This document shows, one piece after another, positions 1-9,237 of a DNA stretch of 64,000 bases. Both the position numbers and the translations under genes were made by a program. The notes under the pieces are model-generated. The model was given only the letters and a program-made list of their open reading frames with translations, was not told the DNA's origin and ran no database searches. This DNA is from Sulfurospirillum oryzae (GTDB lineage: Bacteria; Campylobacterota; Campylobacteria; Campylobacterales; Sulfurospirillaceae): the NCBI RefSeq assembly GCF_025770725.1, contig NZ_JANZKZ010000001.1:310001-374000 (forward strand). The letters are read 5' to 3'. Position 1 is the stretch's first letter. Each line of letters opens with the position of its first letter.

Positions 1-88
1 AGCGAGAGATCATTTTAGTGTATTCGCCAGCGATTGCATCCAATGCTTTATCGCTGCTTTTTTCGATCGTAAAGACCTTTACATTCAT
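1..88 (-). CDS. rlmH: 23S rRNA pseudouridine methyltransferase RlmH (partial, N-terminus)
   Basis: Only the first 29 codons lie in the window; the gene runs off the left edge. The translation begins MNVKVFTIEKSSDKA and continues to EYTKMISR, which resembles the N-terminus of the SPOUT methyltransferase RlmH (N3-methylation of pseudouridine 1915 in 23S rRNA), including the conserved EY.K segment. The ATG (86-88) overlaps the TGA of accD in an ATGA arrangement, so the two are probably translationally coupled. Identification rests on a short fragment and on the accD-rlmH neighbourhood known in related bacteria. Confidence 0.72.
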   Translation of the reverse strand, partial: MNVKVFTIEKSSDKALDAIAGEYTKMISR

Positions 89-963
89 GCTTTGAGTCTT
101 AACTCAAATGAATCTTTTTGACAATTTTCACCCAAAAGCTTCAACAAATCTGCCACCACCTTTTTCATATCGGTACGTGTAACGATCATATCGATTAAAC
201 CATGGTCTAACAAGAATTCCGCTTTTTGAAATCCTTCTGGAAGATCTGCTCCGATGGTCTGTTTAATAACCCTCTGCCCCGCAAATCCTACCAGTGCCCC
301 TGGTTCTGCCATAATTATATCGCCCAAAAAGGCAAATGATGCACTAACACCTCCCATCGTTGGATCGGTGAGAATGGAGATGTAAGGCAATTTAGCTTCA
401 GAAAGTTTTGCAAGTGCCGCGGATGTTTTAGACATTTGAAGCAACGAGAATGTGCTCTCTTGCATACGCGCACCACCGCTGGCACTCACGATAATTAAGC
501 CCTCTTTATTTGCCATAGCACGATTAATGGCACGAACAATCTTTTCGCCCTCAACAGAACCTAGACTTCCACCCATAAAAGCAAAGTCAAAAACAACAAT
601 TTGCGCACGGATGCCATCAATACTGCATGAGCCACATAATACAGAAGAATTCTTACCTGTTTTTTCTTGTGCCTCTTCAATACGTTTTTTATACGATTTT
701 TTATCCACAAATTTTAAAGGATCTATCGGTATTAAATTAGCATCAAATTCAACAAAACTGCCTTCATCACAGAGTTGATCGATGCGCTGTTTTGCGGAAA
801 TTCGCATATGGAAACCACATTTGGGACAGACATTAAAACGTTGTTCAATCTCTTTGTAGTACATTAAAGATTGGCATGCGCTACACTTAACCCAATGGCT
901 TGGAGCTTCATTTGGAGTAGATTGAGTTTTTCGAATCTTAGAGAAAATTTCTGCAAATCGCAT
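85..963 (-). CDS. accD: Acetyl-CoA carboxylase carboxyltransferase subunit beta
   Basis: 292 residues, usual length. AccD with AccA forms the carboxyltransferase that moves the carboxyl group from biotin-carboxyl carrier protein to acetyl-CoA, giving malonyl-CoA, the first step of fatty acid synthesis in the cytoplasm. An N-terminal C4 zinc ribbon is visible (Cys27, Cys30, Cys46, Cys49), followed by the crotonase-like domain with the SGGARMQE segment near residue 161 that builds the oxyanion hole. accA is not in the window. It follows the inositol-phosphatase-like gene by 22 bases and overlaps rlmH, so it is probably part of one transcript reading leftward from gltB. Confidence 0.97.
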   Translation of the reverse strand: MRFAEIFSKIRKTQSTPNEAPSHWVKCSACQSLMYYKEIEQRFNVCPKCGFHMRISAKQRIDQLCDEGSFVEFDANLIPIDPLKFVDKKSYKKRIEEAQEKTGKNSSVLCGSCSIDGIRAQIVVFDFAFMGGSLGSVEGEKIVRAINRAMANKEGLIIVSASGGARMQESTFSLLQMSKTSAALAKLSEAKLPYISILTDPTMGGVSASFAFLGDIIMAEPGALVGFAGQRVIKQTIGADLPEGFQKAEFLLDHGLIDMIVTRTDMKKVVADLLKLLGENCQKDSFELRLKA

Positions 964-985
964 AGGTTTTTATCCTCTTTTAAAG

Positions 986-1726
986 CTAATTGCTTATAAA
1001 TAAACTTTTTATTTTATCAAAAATTTCCTTATCTTTGCTTACGAGGAAGATATCACTCTCATAAAAGGTATGAAGATCTGCACACATGAAGAGTCCCGCT
1101 TCGACATCATAAGTGCGCATAACACCTTCATACAAAACAAACGAAACATCGTGTGCATAGGCTAAAGAGAGTGCAAAAGCACCAGGAGAGCGGTACTTAA
1201 TATGAGCACTTTGAAGCTTGTCGTGCGCGTGTACTGAACAGTAAGAACGCTCAAAAATTCCCACTTTTGAAAAGGTGTTACATGTAACCAAATTAAATGA
1301 ATTTTTTCCTATTTTTCCTTGGCGCAAACCGTTTTCATCTTTGATAAAAACATCGCCATTGGCTAAGTTTGTAATCATCGCTTTTGTGCATTGATTGTTT
1401 TCAAAATAAGCAATGGAGGTACCAAAGAAAGGAAGATGCGAAAGCAGATTATCACTGCCATCAATGGGGTCAAGGACAATGCGAGCAGAGGTATTGGGGC
1501 TTTGTATCACCCCACTCTCCTCAGAGACGATCTCGCCAAAAGGCAAAAGGTGTTTAATGAAAATCTGTTCAGCCTCAAGATCAATTCCAGAGCTACGATC
1601 TCCCCCCGCTCCAATGTCGAAGGATTGGTGAGCAGACTCATCCAACCCTTTTACATGTAAAAGCTCAGATACCTCAAGATTCGCTCTGAGTGCGGCTTCA
1701 ATAAAGCTCACGAAAGGCTTATCCAA
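986..1726 (-). CDS. Inositol monophosphatase family protein
   Basis: 246 residues. The lithium-sensitive phosphatase fold is indicated by the metal-binding motifs SEESG (68-72) and DPIDGSDN (86-93, metal ligands Asp86 and Asp89) and by YDVEAG near residue 206, equivalent to the usual WDxAAG. These enzymes are Mg2+-dependent phosphomonoesterases acting on inositol phosphate, fructose-1,6-bisphosphate or PAP (CysQ-type); the sequence does not decide which. The start overlaps the end of gltD by 8 bases, indicating coupling. Two exact TTACATGTAA palindromes lie inside the gene (1278 and 1651), the second within a 16-base perfect palindrome. Confidence 0.88.
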   Translation of the reverse strand: MDKPFVSFIEAALRANLEVSELLHVKGLDESAHQSFDIGAGGDRSSGIDLEAEQIFIKHLLPFGEIVSEESGVIQSPNTSARIVLDPIDGSDNLLSHLPFFGTSIAYFENNQCTKAMITNLANGDVFIKDENGLRQGKIGKNSFNLVTCNTFSKVGIFERSYCSVHAHDKLQSAHIKYRSPGAFALSLAYAHDVSFVLYEGVMRTYDVEAGLFMCADLHTFYESDIFLVSKDKEIFDKIKSLFISN

Positions 1727-3101
1727 GCAATTTTTTAATGATGCTAAGTGCGGCTTCTTTACCCTCTTTAGCAGCAGTTACAACAAGGTCAGAGCCTCGC
1801 TTACAGTCTCCACCCGCATACACACCTGATTTTGTTGTTTGGTATTCATGATTGACAATAATGCCGCCCGATTTATTAACCTCAATGCCATTTTCTGCAA
1901 GGAATGTAGGTACAGATGGTGTAAAACCAAGTGCAAAGATGATGACATCGGCATCCACTCTAAAGTCGCCACCTTTGACGATTTCAACGCACTGTCGGCA
2001 ATTAGCATCTTTAGCACCCAAAATCGTTTTGTGCATATCAATCCCAATCGCTTGTCCGTCAGAGTTGACTAAAATCTCCTTAGGGGTCACGTTATAAACA
2101 AACTCTGCACCCTCTTCGATAGCATTTTTAAACTCTTTTTTGGAGCCAGGCATATTGTATTTATCACGTCGGTACAAGCATGTAACGCTTTTTGCACCTT
2201 CACGAATCGATGTTCTTAAACAATCCATTGCCGTATCACCACCACCGATGACCACAACATTTTTGCCTTTAACTTCGAATTTTTTGTCATAACTCTCATT
2301 GAAGAGTTTTTTCTGAATGGAGCGTAAAAAATCAATTGCCATAAAAACACCATTGGCATTTTCATTCGCAACATTGGCTTTACGTGGACTCTCCGCACCA
2401 ATACTTAAAAAGAGTGCATCATGACTGTGTGCAATCTCATCAAAGCTGATGTCTTTACCTACATTAGTGTTTACATGTAAGTTCATACCTGCTTCTTGAA
2501 GCCATCTTACACGCCTTGCAACAACCTCTTTATCGAGTTTAAATCCAGGAATTCCGTATGTTAAAAGTCCACCCGCTTTATTTTGCCTTTCGTACATACT
2601 GACAGAAATGCCGGCTCTTAAAAGATAGGTTGCACAAGCAAGCCCCGCTGGACCTGCCCCGACGATAGCCACTTTTTTCTTAGTCGTAATGCCAGGGAAT
2701 GCTGGTTTTAGACCTTTTTTAAAGCCCTCTTCAGAGATGAATGTCTCAATGGCACCAATGGTAATCGCACCATGACCATCATTGAGTGTACAATCACCCT
2801 CACAGAGACGATCCTGAGGACAAATACGTCCTGTGATCTCTGGATACGGGTTTGTCTCATTCGAGAGATTAAACGCAAGATCACGCTTCATCGCACTTGT
2901 GGCTTTTAGCCAAAAAGGAATGTAGTTGTGCAAAGGACATTTGCTATGGCAAAAAGGATCACCACATTGGATACAACGATCGGCTTGAGAAGAAGCATCC
3001 TCTTTGCTAAAAATTTCATAAATCTCTTTAAAATCTTTGACTCTATCACCGGTTGAGCGTTTGCGTGGCTCAATTCTCTCTTCATTGACAAAATTTTGCA
3101 T
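1719..3101 (-). CDS. gltD: Glutamate synthase [NADPH] small subunit
   Basis: 460 residues. GltD supplies electrons from NAD(P)H to the large subunit for converting glutamine plus 2-oxoglutarate into two glutamates. Seen: two N-terminal cysteine clusters (CIQCGDPFCHSKCP around 43-56 and CPQDRLCEGDC around 94-104) for 4Fe-4S centres, a first dinucleotide fold with GAGPAGLA (~147, FAD), and a second with GGGDTAMD (~287, NADPH). It begins 1 base after gltB ends, so both subunits come from one mRNA. No missing residues noted. Confidence 0.97.
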   Translation of the reverse strand: MQNFVNEERIEPRKRSTGDRVKDFKEIYEIFSKEDASSQADRCIQCGDPFCHSKCPLHNYIPFWLKATSAMKRDLAFNLSNETNPYPEITGRICPQDRLCEGDCTLNDGHGAITIGAIETFISEEGFKKGLKPAFPGITTKKKVAIVGAGPAGLACATYLLRAGISVSMYERQNKAGGLLTYGIPGFKLDKEVVARRVRWLQEAGMNLHVNTNVGKDISFDEIAHSHDALFLSIGAESPRKANVANENANGVFMAIDFLRSIQKKLFNESYDKKFEVKGKNVVVIGGGDTAMDCLRTSIREGAKSVTCLYRRDKYNMPGSKKEFKNAIEEGAEFVYNVTPKEILVNSDGQAIGIDMHKTILGAKDANCRQCVEIVKGGDFRVDADVIIFALGFTPSVPTFLAENGIEVNKSGGIIVNHEYQTTKSGVYAGGDCKRGSDLVVTAAKEGKEAALSIIKKLLG

Positions 3102-3102
3102 C

Positions 3103-6100
3103 TTAGTCTCCTTGCTCCGGATTGAGTGGCACCTTCGTCATATCTTTAGGTCGCACCATCCAAAAATCTCTTACCGCGTGGCGGAAATTCTCTAAAATTT
3201 GTGTTGCTTTAAAGCTTGCTGTCTCATTAATATGGGTTCGTAAAAGTCGTTTCAAGAAGTGGCGTGCTTCGTCCATATCATCCGTATCTACGCGTTCTGC
3301 AATGACAAGCTCTTGATTGAGTTTATCAATAAAATCGCGTGTCTCATCATAAACAAATGCCACACCACCTGTCATACCCGCGCCAAAGTTAACGCCTGTA
3401 TTTCCAAGGATCGCAACAACACCGCCAGTCATATACTCACATGCGTGATCTCCCGTTCCCTCAACCACCGATGTAGCACCTGAGTTTCTAACACAGAAGC
3501 GCTCACCTACAATGCCTGCAATGTAAAGCTTCCCACCTGTTGCACCGTACAGACATGTATTTCCTGCACACGCGTAACCTCTACCTTGGTATTTTGGCGC
3601 AATAACGATTTTTCCGCCATTCATGCCTTTACCAACGTAGTCATTCGCCGTACCTTTGAGGTTGATGCTAATACCATTGGCTAAGAACGCACCCAAAGAT
3701 TGACCTGCAACACCATTGAGTCTAAAGACGATGCTGTCATCTTTAAGCCCTTTGTTACCATAGAACTTCGCGATCTCACCACTGATGAGCGTACCAAAGC
3801 TACGATTGGTGTTACAAATGCTTTTATGCAAGACCATTTTCTCGTCAGGATTTTCAATGACTTTATAGATGTCTTTTAAAATCTCTTTTTCAAATTCATT
3901 TTTATCAAAAGGATCATTAGACTTACCGTTATGTGTATTTGGTCCTTCTAGTCTCATAAGGACAGATGAAAAATCAAACTTTTTAGCAAATTCATCATCA
4001 ATGACGCTTAGAAGATCACTACGTCCAATAATCTCTTCCATGTGAGTGTAACCAAGGTGTGCCAAAATCTCTCTCACATCTTCGGCTAAGAGTGTAAAGA
4101 AGTTGATAAGTTTATCAACCGTTCCTACAAAATGCTCTCTGAGTTTTTCATCTTGTGTCGCTACACCTACTGAACAGCGGTTTAAGTGACATACACGAAG
4201 CACTTTACATCCAATGATGGTTAAAGAGAGTGTTCCAAAGGCATAACTCTCAGCACCCAAAAGAGCTGCTTTAATGACATCAAGACCTGTTTTGAGACCA
4301 CCGTCGGTTTGAAGATGAACGCTATCACGTAAATGGTTGGCTTTAAGAGCATTGTGTGCTTCACTTAAACCAATTTCCCAAGGATTTCCCGCAAACTTGA
4401 TGGAAGTAAGAGGTGCAGCACCCGTACCACCATCACCTCCGGAAATGATGATTTTATCGGCATACGCTTTTGCCACACCTGCCGCAATCGTTCCAACACC
4501 CGCAGTCGAAACCAGTTTTACGGTAATAATTGCTTCAGGGTTGATTTGTTTCATATCGAAAATAAGCTGTGCCAAATCCTCAATCGAATAAATATCATGA
4601 TGAGGGGGAGGTGAAATCAGTGTAACACCCGGAATGGTGTAACGTAAACTTGCAATAAGTGGCGTTACTTTATGCCCTGGTAATTGTCCACCTTCACCCG
4701 GTTTTGCACCTTGCGCTACTTTGATTTGAATCTCTGTTGCCGAGCGTAAATACTCAGGTGTCACACCAAAACGACCCGATGCAATCTGTTTGATTTTAGA
4801 ATTTTTAATCGTTTTAAGACGCTCAGGCGCTTCACCGCCTTCACCCGAGTTACTCATACCACCAATTTTATTCATCGCTTCACCAAGCGCCTCATGCGCT
4901 TCTGGAGAGATAGAACCAAGACTCATCGCTGCGGTTGCAAAACGTTTAAAGATAGCCTCTTTTGACTCAACTTTTTCAAGCGCGATTGGTTCACGGTCAG
5001 ATTTGAGTTCAAAGAAATCTCTGATCATTTTCAACCCACGACCATTGATCATTTTTGTAAACTCTTGGAAATCTTTTTTATCACCGCTCACGGTTGCTTT
5101 ATGAATCGCATGAATCGCATGTGGATGATAATCATGGTGCTCTTGTCCATCAATGTATTTGTAAAAACCACCAATTTCTAATGGAAAAAGTTTTTTAGTG
5201 ATATTAAGTTCATACGCTAGATGATGGTTTCGACCTAGACGCTCTTCAACATCTTCGTATGAAAGTCCAGGGATTAAAGAGATAGCACCATCAAAACACT
5301 CATGCACGATGTCTTTACCAAGTCCTAGTACATCAAAAAGCGCTGAATTGCGGTACGATGCAATGGTTGCAATACCCATTTTTGACATGACTTTTAAAAG
5401 TCCTTGTCCGATTGCATGGTTGACATTTTTGAGTTTTGTTTTGATCTCGTAAGCACCCATCTCGCTTTTTTTACATTCATCTAAAACGGTTGCATAAAGT
5501 AAGTATGGATAAATAGCACTGGCACCAAAGCCAACCATACAAGCACACGAATGTGTATCAATCGCTTCACCTGAAATAGCGACAATAGAAGTGAGTGAGC
5601 GAACACCTTCATCCAAAAGCACTTGGTTCACACGACCAATAACCATAATCATTGGCATTGGTTTAAGTTTATCGCTCATGCCACGATCATCAAGGAAAAT
5701 AATGCGAATACCATCATTTTTAACTGCTTGAACAATGTCGTATGCCAAATCTTCAAGGCTTCCTTTGAGATTGTCTTCAAAAAGTGTTGAGAAATAGCGA
5801 TTTTTATATTCATCTTTATAGCGTGGTTTACTAGGATCTCCAAAAGAGTCAAGAACTTCATACTTCTCTTGCATCATAATCGGAGAAATAGATTTAATGC
5901 GTACCGCATGACCTGGATTTTCTTCCAAGATATTGCGAATCTCGCCAAAGCTCGTATTTAAACTCATGACCACTTTTTCACGAATCGGATCAATCGGTGG
6001 GTTAGTGACTTGCGCGAATTTTTGCTTAAAATAGTCGCTGAAATTACGTTGTACTTTACTAAATGCCGCCATTGGCGTGTCATCGCCCATAGAGCCAACA

Positions 6101-7527
6101 CCCTCTTTGCCATCTTTCATCATCGGCTCAATGACCATGTTTTTGACTTCTTGAGTGATGTTAAAATAGCGTTGCTCAAGTTCTAAATTTTCGCGTACAT
6201 AATCCGTTGTTTTTGAAAAAGGAATGTCCACAAACTCTTGTAAATAGACCAGCCCTTTGTTCAACCATTCGGTATAGGTATTAGAGCTTTTGAGGTAATC
6301 GTTAATATCATCATTTTTCATGATCTTGCCAAATTTAAGGTCAAGTCCGATCATTTGACCACTTTGTAAACGACCTCGCTCAATGATGTTATCTTCTTCA
6401 ATATCTAAAACACCATACTCAGATGAGATGATAATGCGATCATCTTTGGTAATGATATATTTAGCAGGACGTAAGCCATTTCTATCTAAAACACAGGCGA
6501 TGTGGCGACCATCGGTTAAAGAGATAGCCGCTGGACCATCCCAAGGCTCAAAGTTGATGCTTGAAAATTCATAAAATGCTCTAAGTTCTGAATCCATGTG
6601 AGGTGCATTTTGCCATGGAGCTGGGATCAGTGAACGAACGGCTTTGAAAAAATCAAATCCATTAATGAGCATAAACTCAAACATATTATCTAAGCTTGCG
6701 CTATCACTCACATCATTGGTTGTCAATGGATAGAGTTTTTGCAGTTCTTCATCGGAGAAAATACCACTTTTGATACATTCACTTTTAACTTGGGTATAGA
6801 AACGATTTGCTGAAATAGAGTTAATCTCACCATTGTGTGCTAAGGTACGGAACGGCTGTGCCAATTTCCATTTTGGTAAAGTATTGGTTGAAAAGCGTTG
6901 GTGAAAGAGTGCAAATGTTGCTTTAAAATCATTGTCGCTAAGATCGGGGAAAAAGGTTTTGATATAGGTTGGCATGACCAAACCTTTATACGAAATCACT
7001 TTACTTGAAAACGAAGCGATATAAAAATCAGTCTCACGAGCAAGTCTTTTTTCAACGATTTTACGTGTTAAGTATAGAAGTGCTTCAAAACGCTTGGTTG
7101 CAACGAGGGATGAAGAAGTTACAAACGCTTGTACAATTTGAGGTAATGAATCAAGTGCTAATTTACCAAGTGCTTTTGTTTTTACAGGAACATCACGATA
7201 CAAAAGAACTTTGAGGTCGTTTTGCTCACATGTCTCTTCAAAAATTCTTTTTTGTTCTTCTGTTGTTAAAAATATCATAGCAACAGCAAATTGCTTTGGA
7301 AGGTCTACGCCTAATTTGTGTGCCTCTTTTTTCATGAACTTATCTGGCATAGAGAAAAGGAGTCCACTGCCATCGCCACTCTTACCATCGGCGGCAATCG
7401 CACCTCTGTGCATCATTCTCTCTAATGCCGTGATGGCATCTTCGACATTTTCATGGGTTGGAATGTTTTTTATGTTTGCGATTAATCCAAAACCGCAATT
7501 GTCTTTAAATCCTGTAATAAGATCCAT
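3103..7527 (-). CDS. gltB: Glutamate synthase large subunit
   Basis: About 1474 residues from the chosen ATG. Domains: class II glutamine amidotransferase whose nucleophile is the Cys of CGFGLIAN; a central domain; an FMN/2-oxoglutarate domain with the 3Fe-4S ligands in CKVLRVCHLNRC; and a glycine-rich C-terminal beta-helix. It releases ammonia from glutamine and channels it to 2-oxoglutarate. The frame stays open upstream to a TTG at 7578, but the ATG at 7527 is preceded by AAAGG at good spacing and leaves a 10-residue propeptide before the nucleophilic Cys. An ATG at 7554 is also possible. First gene of the gltB-gltD-phosphatase-accD-rlmH run. Confidence 0.96.
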   Translation of the reverse strand: MDLITGFKDNCGFGLIANIKNIPTHENVEDAITALERMMHRGAIAADGKSGDGSGLLFSMPDKFMKKEAHKLGVDLPKQFAVAMIFLTTEEQKRIFEETCEQNDLKVLLYRDVPVKTKALGKLALDSLPQIVQAFVTSSSLVATKRFEALLYLTRKIVEKRLARETDFYIASFSSKVISYKGLVMPTYIKTFFPDLSDNDFKATFALFHQRFSTNTLPKWKLAQPFRTLAHNGEINSISANRFYTQVKSECIKSGIFSDEELQKLYPLTTNDVSDSASLDNMFEFMLINGFDFFKAVRSLIPAPWQNAPHMDSELRAFYEFSSINFEPWDGPAAISLTDGRHIACVLDRNGLRPAKYIITKDDRIIISSEYGVLDIEEDNIIERGRLQSGQMIGLDLKFGKIMKNDDINDYLKSSNTYTEWLNKGLVYLQEFVDIPFSKTTDYVRENLELEQRYFNITQEVKNMVIEPMMKDGKEGVGSMGDDTPMAAFSKVQRNFSDYFKQKFAQVTNPPIDPIREKVVMSLNTSFGEIRNILEENPGHAVRIKSISPIMMQEKYEVLDSFGDPSKPRYKDEYKNRYFSTLFEDNLKGSLEDLAYDIVQAVKNDGIRIIFLDDRGMSDKLKPMPMIMVIGRVNQVLLDEGVRSLTSIVAISGEAIDTHSCACMVGFGASAIYPYLLYATVLDECKKSEMGAYEIKTKLKNVNHAIGQGLLKVMSKMGIATIASYRNSALFDVLGLGKDIVHECFDGAISLIPGLSYEDVEERLGRNHHLAYELNITKKLFPLEIGGFYKYIDGQEHHDYHPHAIHAIHKATVSGDKKDFQEFTKMINGRGLKMIRDFFELKSDREPIALEKVESKEAIFKRFATAAMSLGSISPEAHEALGEAMNKIGGMSNSGEGGEAPERLKTIKNSKIKQIASGRFGVTPEYLRSATEIQIKVAQGAKPGEGGQLPGHKVTPLIASLRYTIPGVTLISPPPHHDIYSIEDLAQLIFDMKQINPEAIITVKLVSTAGVGTIAAGVAKAYADKIIISGGDGGTGAAPLTSIKFAGNPWEIGLSEAHNALKANHLRDSVHLQTDGGLKTGLDVIKAALLGAESYAFGTLSLTIIGCKVLRVCHLNRCSVGVATQDEKLREHFVGTVDKLINFFTLLAEDVREILAHLGYTHMEEIIGRSDLLSVIDDEFAKKFDFSSVLMRLEGPNTHNGKSNDPFDKNEFEKEILKDIYKVIENPDEKMVLHKSICNTNRSFGTLISGEIAKFYGNKGLKDDSIVFRLNGVAGQSLGAFLANGISINLKGTANDYVGKGMNGGKIVIAPKYQGRGYACAGNTCLYGATGGKLYIAGIVGERFCVRNSGATSVVEGTGDHACEYMTGGVVAILGNTGVNFGAGMTGGVAFVYDETRDFIDKLNQELVIAERVDTDDMDEARHFLKRLLRTHINETASFKATQILENFRHAVRDFWMVRPKDMTKVPLNPEQGD

Positions 7528-7578
7528 TTCACAAGCCTTTTGTGGAATTTTCATCAAAATTCTGACGAAATCTGACAA

Positions 7579-7751
7579 ATTTTTAAGCTAAAAGCGAGGG
7601 ATAATACACGAATAATGCTTATTTTTCAATTAAACACTATTTTTCGAGGTTTGTAGCGTTTTCATATCTTAATTTGTATTAATTGTCAATAAAATTTAAA
7701 ATATAAATTAGTTTACTTAATTTTTAAATTTAAGAATAAACAAATACAGAG
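7579..7751. promoter_or_regulatory. Divergent gltB / recO intergenic region
   Basis: Very AT-rich gap between divergently read genes (gltB leftward, recO rightward), so promoters for both must lie here or just inside the gltB 5' end. Runs of T and A at about 7660-7745 fit Campylobacterota promoters, which often lack a clear -35 box, but I cannot fix one start site. No RNA gene or TTACATGTAA copy seen. Confidence 0.5.
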
Positions 7752-8384
7752 ATGCTAAAATTCCCTATGCAAGGATACATCATCAATTTGAATCGTGTTA
7801 AAGACGAAGATTTAATTGTCACCATTTTAACGCAAAATAGTATTAAAACTGTTTATAGATTTTATGGCGCTCGTCATTCTACGATCCATTTAGGCTATAA
7901 AATCGACTTTGAAGCTATTCCATCACTCAAGTCAACCATTCCACAGCTCCGTTCTATTATGCACCTTGGAATGTCTTGGAATAATCATCGAGAGCGTATG
8001 CTTATATGGCAACCATTTATGAGACTCTTTTATACGCATCTCAAAGATGTAGGCACAGTAGATAGCTTCTACTTTGATCTTTTAGAGATGTGCTCATCTA
8101 TCTGGCATAAACAAAACCCTAAACGCATTGCTATTGAGGCTTATATCAAACTTTTAGCTTATGAGGGAAGATTGCACGATGATTTTATCTGCTTTAATTG
8201 TGAAGAGGAAATTTTAGAAGATTTAACACTGATTCGTGCTTTTTTACCCGCACATAAAACCTGTGCATGGAATCAGACGTTTGAACTCTTACATGTAAAA
8301 CAACTTTTTGAAGAGCAAAGTACCATAGCACTGGATGACGAACAGATCGATGTGCTATGGAAAATTTTATTGGAAGGGTTTTGA
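7752..8384 (+). CDS. recO: DNA repair protein RecO (epsilonproteobacterial type)
   Basis: 210 residues. RecO loads RecA on SSB-coated single-stranded DNA in the RecFOR/RecOR pathway. The N-terminal OB-fold portion (MQGYIINLNRVKDEDLIV) and the helical middle fit RecO, and the length matches the short epsilon form. Two cysteines (CFNC around 147-150) are in the usual position of the RecO zinc motif, but a full four-Cys set is not evident. Start at 7752 follows ACAGAG; the Met at residue 6 is an alternative. It is one of few plus-strand genes here and converges on the ttcA-like gene. Confidence 0.85.
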   Translation: MLKFPMQGYIINLNRVKDEDLIVTILTQNSIKTVYRFYGARHSTIHLGYKIDFEAIPSLKSTIPQLRSIMHLGMSWNNHRERMLIWQPFMRLFYTHLKDVGTVDSFYFDLLEMCSSIWHKQNPKRIAIEAYIKLLAYEGRLHDDFICFNCEEEILEDLTLIRAFLPAHKTCAWNQTFELLHVKQLFEEQSTIALDDEQIDVLWKILLEGF

Positions 8385-8396
8385 GCTTTACACGAC

Positions 8397-8415
8397 TATT
8401 AGGCAAAGCCTAATA
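8397..8415. terminator. Hairpin between convergent recO and ttcA-like genes
   Basis: Perfect 8-bp inverted repeat TATTAGGC / GCCTAATA with an AAA loop, 12 bases after the recO stop. No T-run follows on either strand, so it may be a weak or bidirectional terminator, or only an mRNA-stabilising 3' structure. Confidence 0.45.
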
Positions 8416-8416
8416 A

Positions 8417-8464
8417 CTTACGCTGCGCTATGGCGCTGAAGCTTGCTTCTTACGAAGCAGAAAT
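8417..8464. repeat. Hairpin-forming intergenic repeat, copy 1
   Basis: About 48 bases closely matching 41804-41850. Shared blocks are TACGCTGCGCTATG, AAGCTTGC and GCAGAAAT. It contains TGCTTC-TTAC-GAAGCA, a 6-bp stem; the other copy has TGCCTC-TTTC-GAGGCA, a compensatory change. It lies just after the stop of the minus-strand ttcA-like gene. Confidence 0.7.
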
Positions 8465-8484
8465 ACCTGTTTCTATTTCAAGAT

Positions 8485-9237
8485 TTACTCTAAAAAGCGT
8501 GCATCACTGAAGCTGGATGTTTGGATATTTTCAAATGCTTTTTTCAGTGAAATAAAAAGTTCAGGATTTTGTTTTTCCATATTGGCAAGCATCTCTTTAG
8601 TTTGAGCGCGCATTACAGGCATCTTCACATCAAAACGCATCGCAGGGCATGCTTCATCCCCAATTATAGGCATATTAGCATCCATCGCACAATCTCGTAA
8701 TTGACGCTCACGCACATGAATAAGGGGGCGAATCACCTGTAAACCATTTTGAGCTCTGTAAATAGGAGGCATCGAACGAAGCGTTCCATTGTGTGAAAAA
8801 TTCATAAAGAAACTCTCTACGGCATCATCAAGATGGTGTGCAAGCGCCAGTTTACTGTAACCATGCTCAAGCGCATAGGTGTAAAGAGCGCCACGTCTCA
8901 TACGCGAAAAGAAACTGCAAAAAGAGGAGTTTTCACGGATTTTATCTTGCGCAAGATCAAAAATCTTCGTATCAACAATTTCATGGTCTATCTCATGTTC
9001 CAAACAATGTTTATGCAATGTTTGAAGATCTTCACCCATCCCATAAGCAATTGTAACGGCTTTAAATTCAAAATCGAAGGGAGCAACACGCTGCATGTGT
9101 TTTAAAACATGTGCAAGGCTGAGTGAGTCTTTACCACCACTAAGACCTAGCAAAATTTTATCACCCTCATTTATGAGGTTATAGCGTGCATTGGTACGCC
9201 CTGCAATGCGTAAAAGGCGTTTACTAATTTCGATCAT
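8485..9237 (-). CDS. TtcA-like PP-loop tRNA thiolation/ATPase family protein
   Basis: 250 residues. The PP-loop ATP-pyrophosphatase motif SGGKDS (33-38) and the CSFFSRMRRGALY segment (107 onward) place it with TtcA, which makes 2-thiocytidine at tRNA position 32. The classical enzymes read CxxCSRxRRG here, the cysteines holding a 4Fe-4S cluster. In this protein only Cys107 remains and position 110 is Phe. A later Cys (GDEACPAMRF) is present. It may therefore be a divergent TtcA clade or a different PP-loop enzyme. The start overlaps mtnN by 14 bases; the downstream end faces recO. A homologue sits after mtnN in Campylobacter, as I recall. Confidence 0.75.
   Translation of the reverse strand: MIEISKRLLRIAGRTNARYNLINEGDKILLGLSGGKDSLSLAHVLKHMQRVAPFDFEFKAVTIAYGMGEDLQTLHKHCLEHEIDHEIVDTKIFDLAQDKIRENSSFCSFFSRMRRGALYTYALEHGYSKLALAHHLDDAVESFFMNFSHNGTLRSMPPIYRAQNGLQVIRPLIHVRERQLRDCAMDANMPIIGDEACPAMRFDVKMPVMRAQTKEMLANMEKQNPELFISLKKAFENIQTSSFSDARFLE

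Noticed and set aside
7211-7591. 126-codon plus-strand frame opposite gltB start
   Set aside because: Antisense shadow over the conserved amidotransferase domain.
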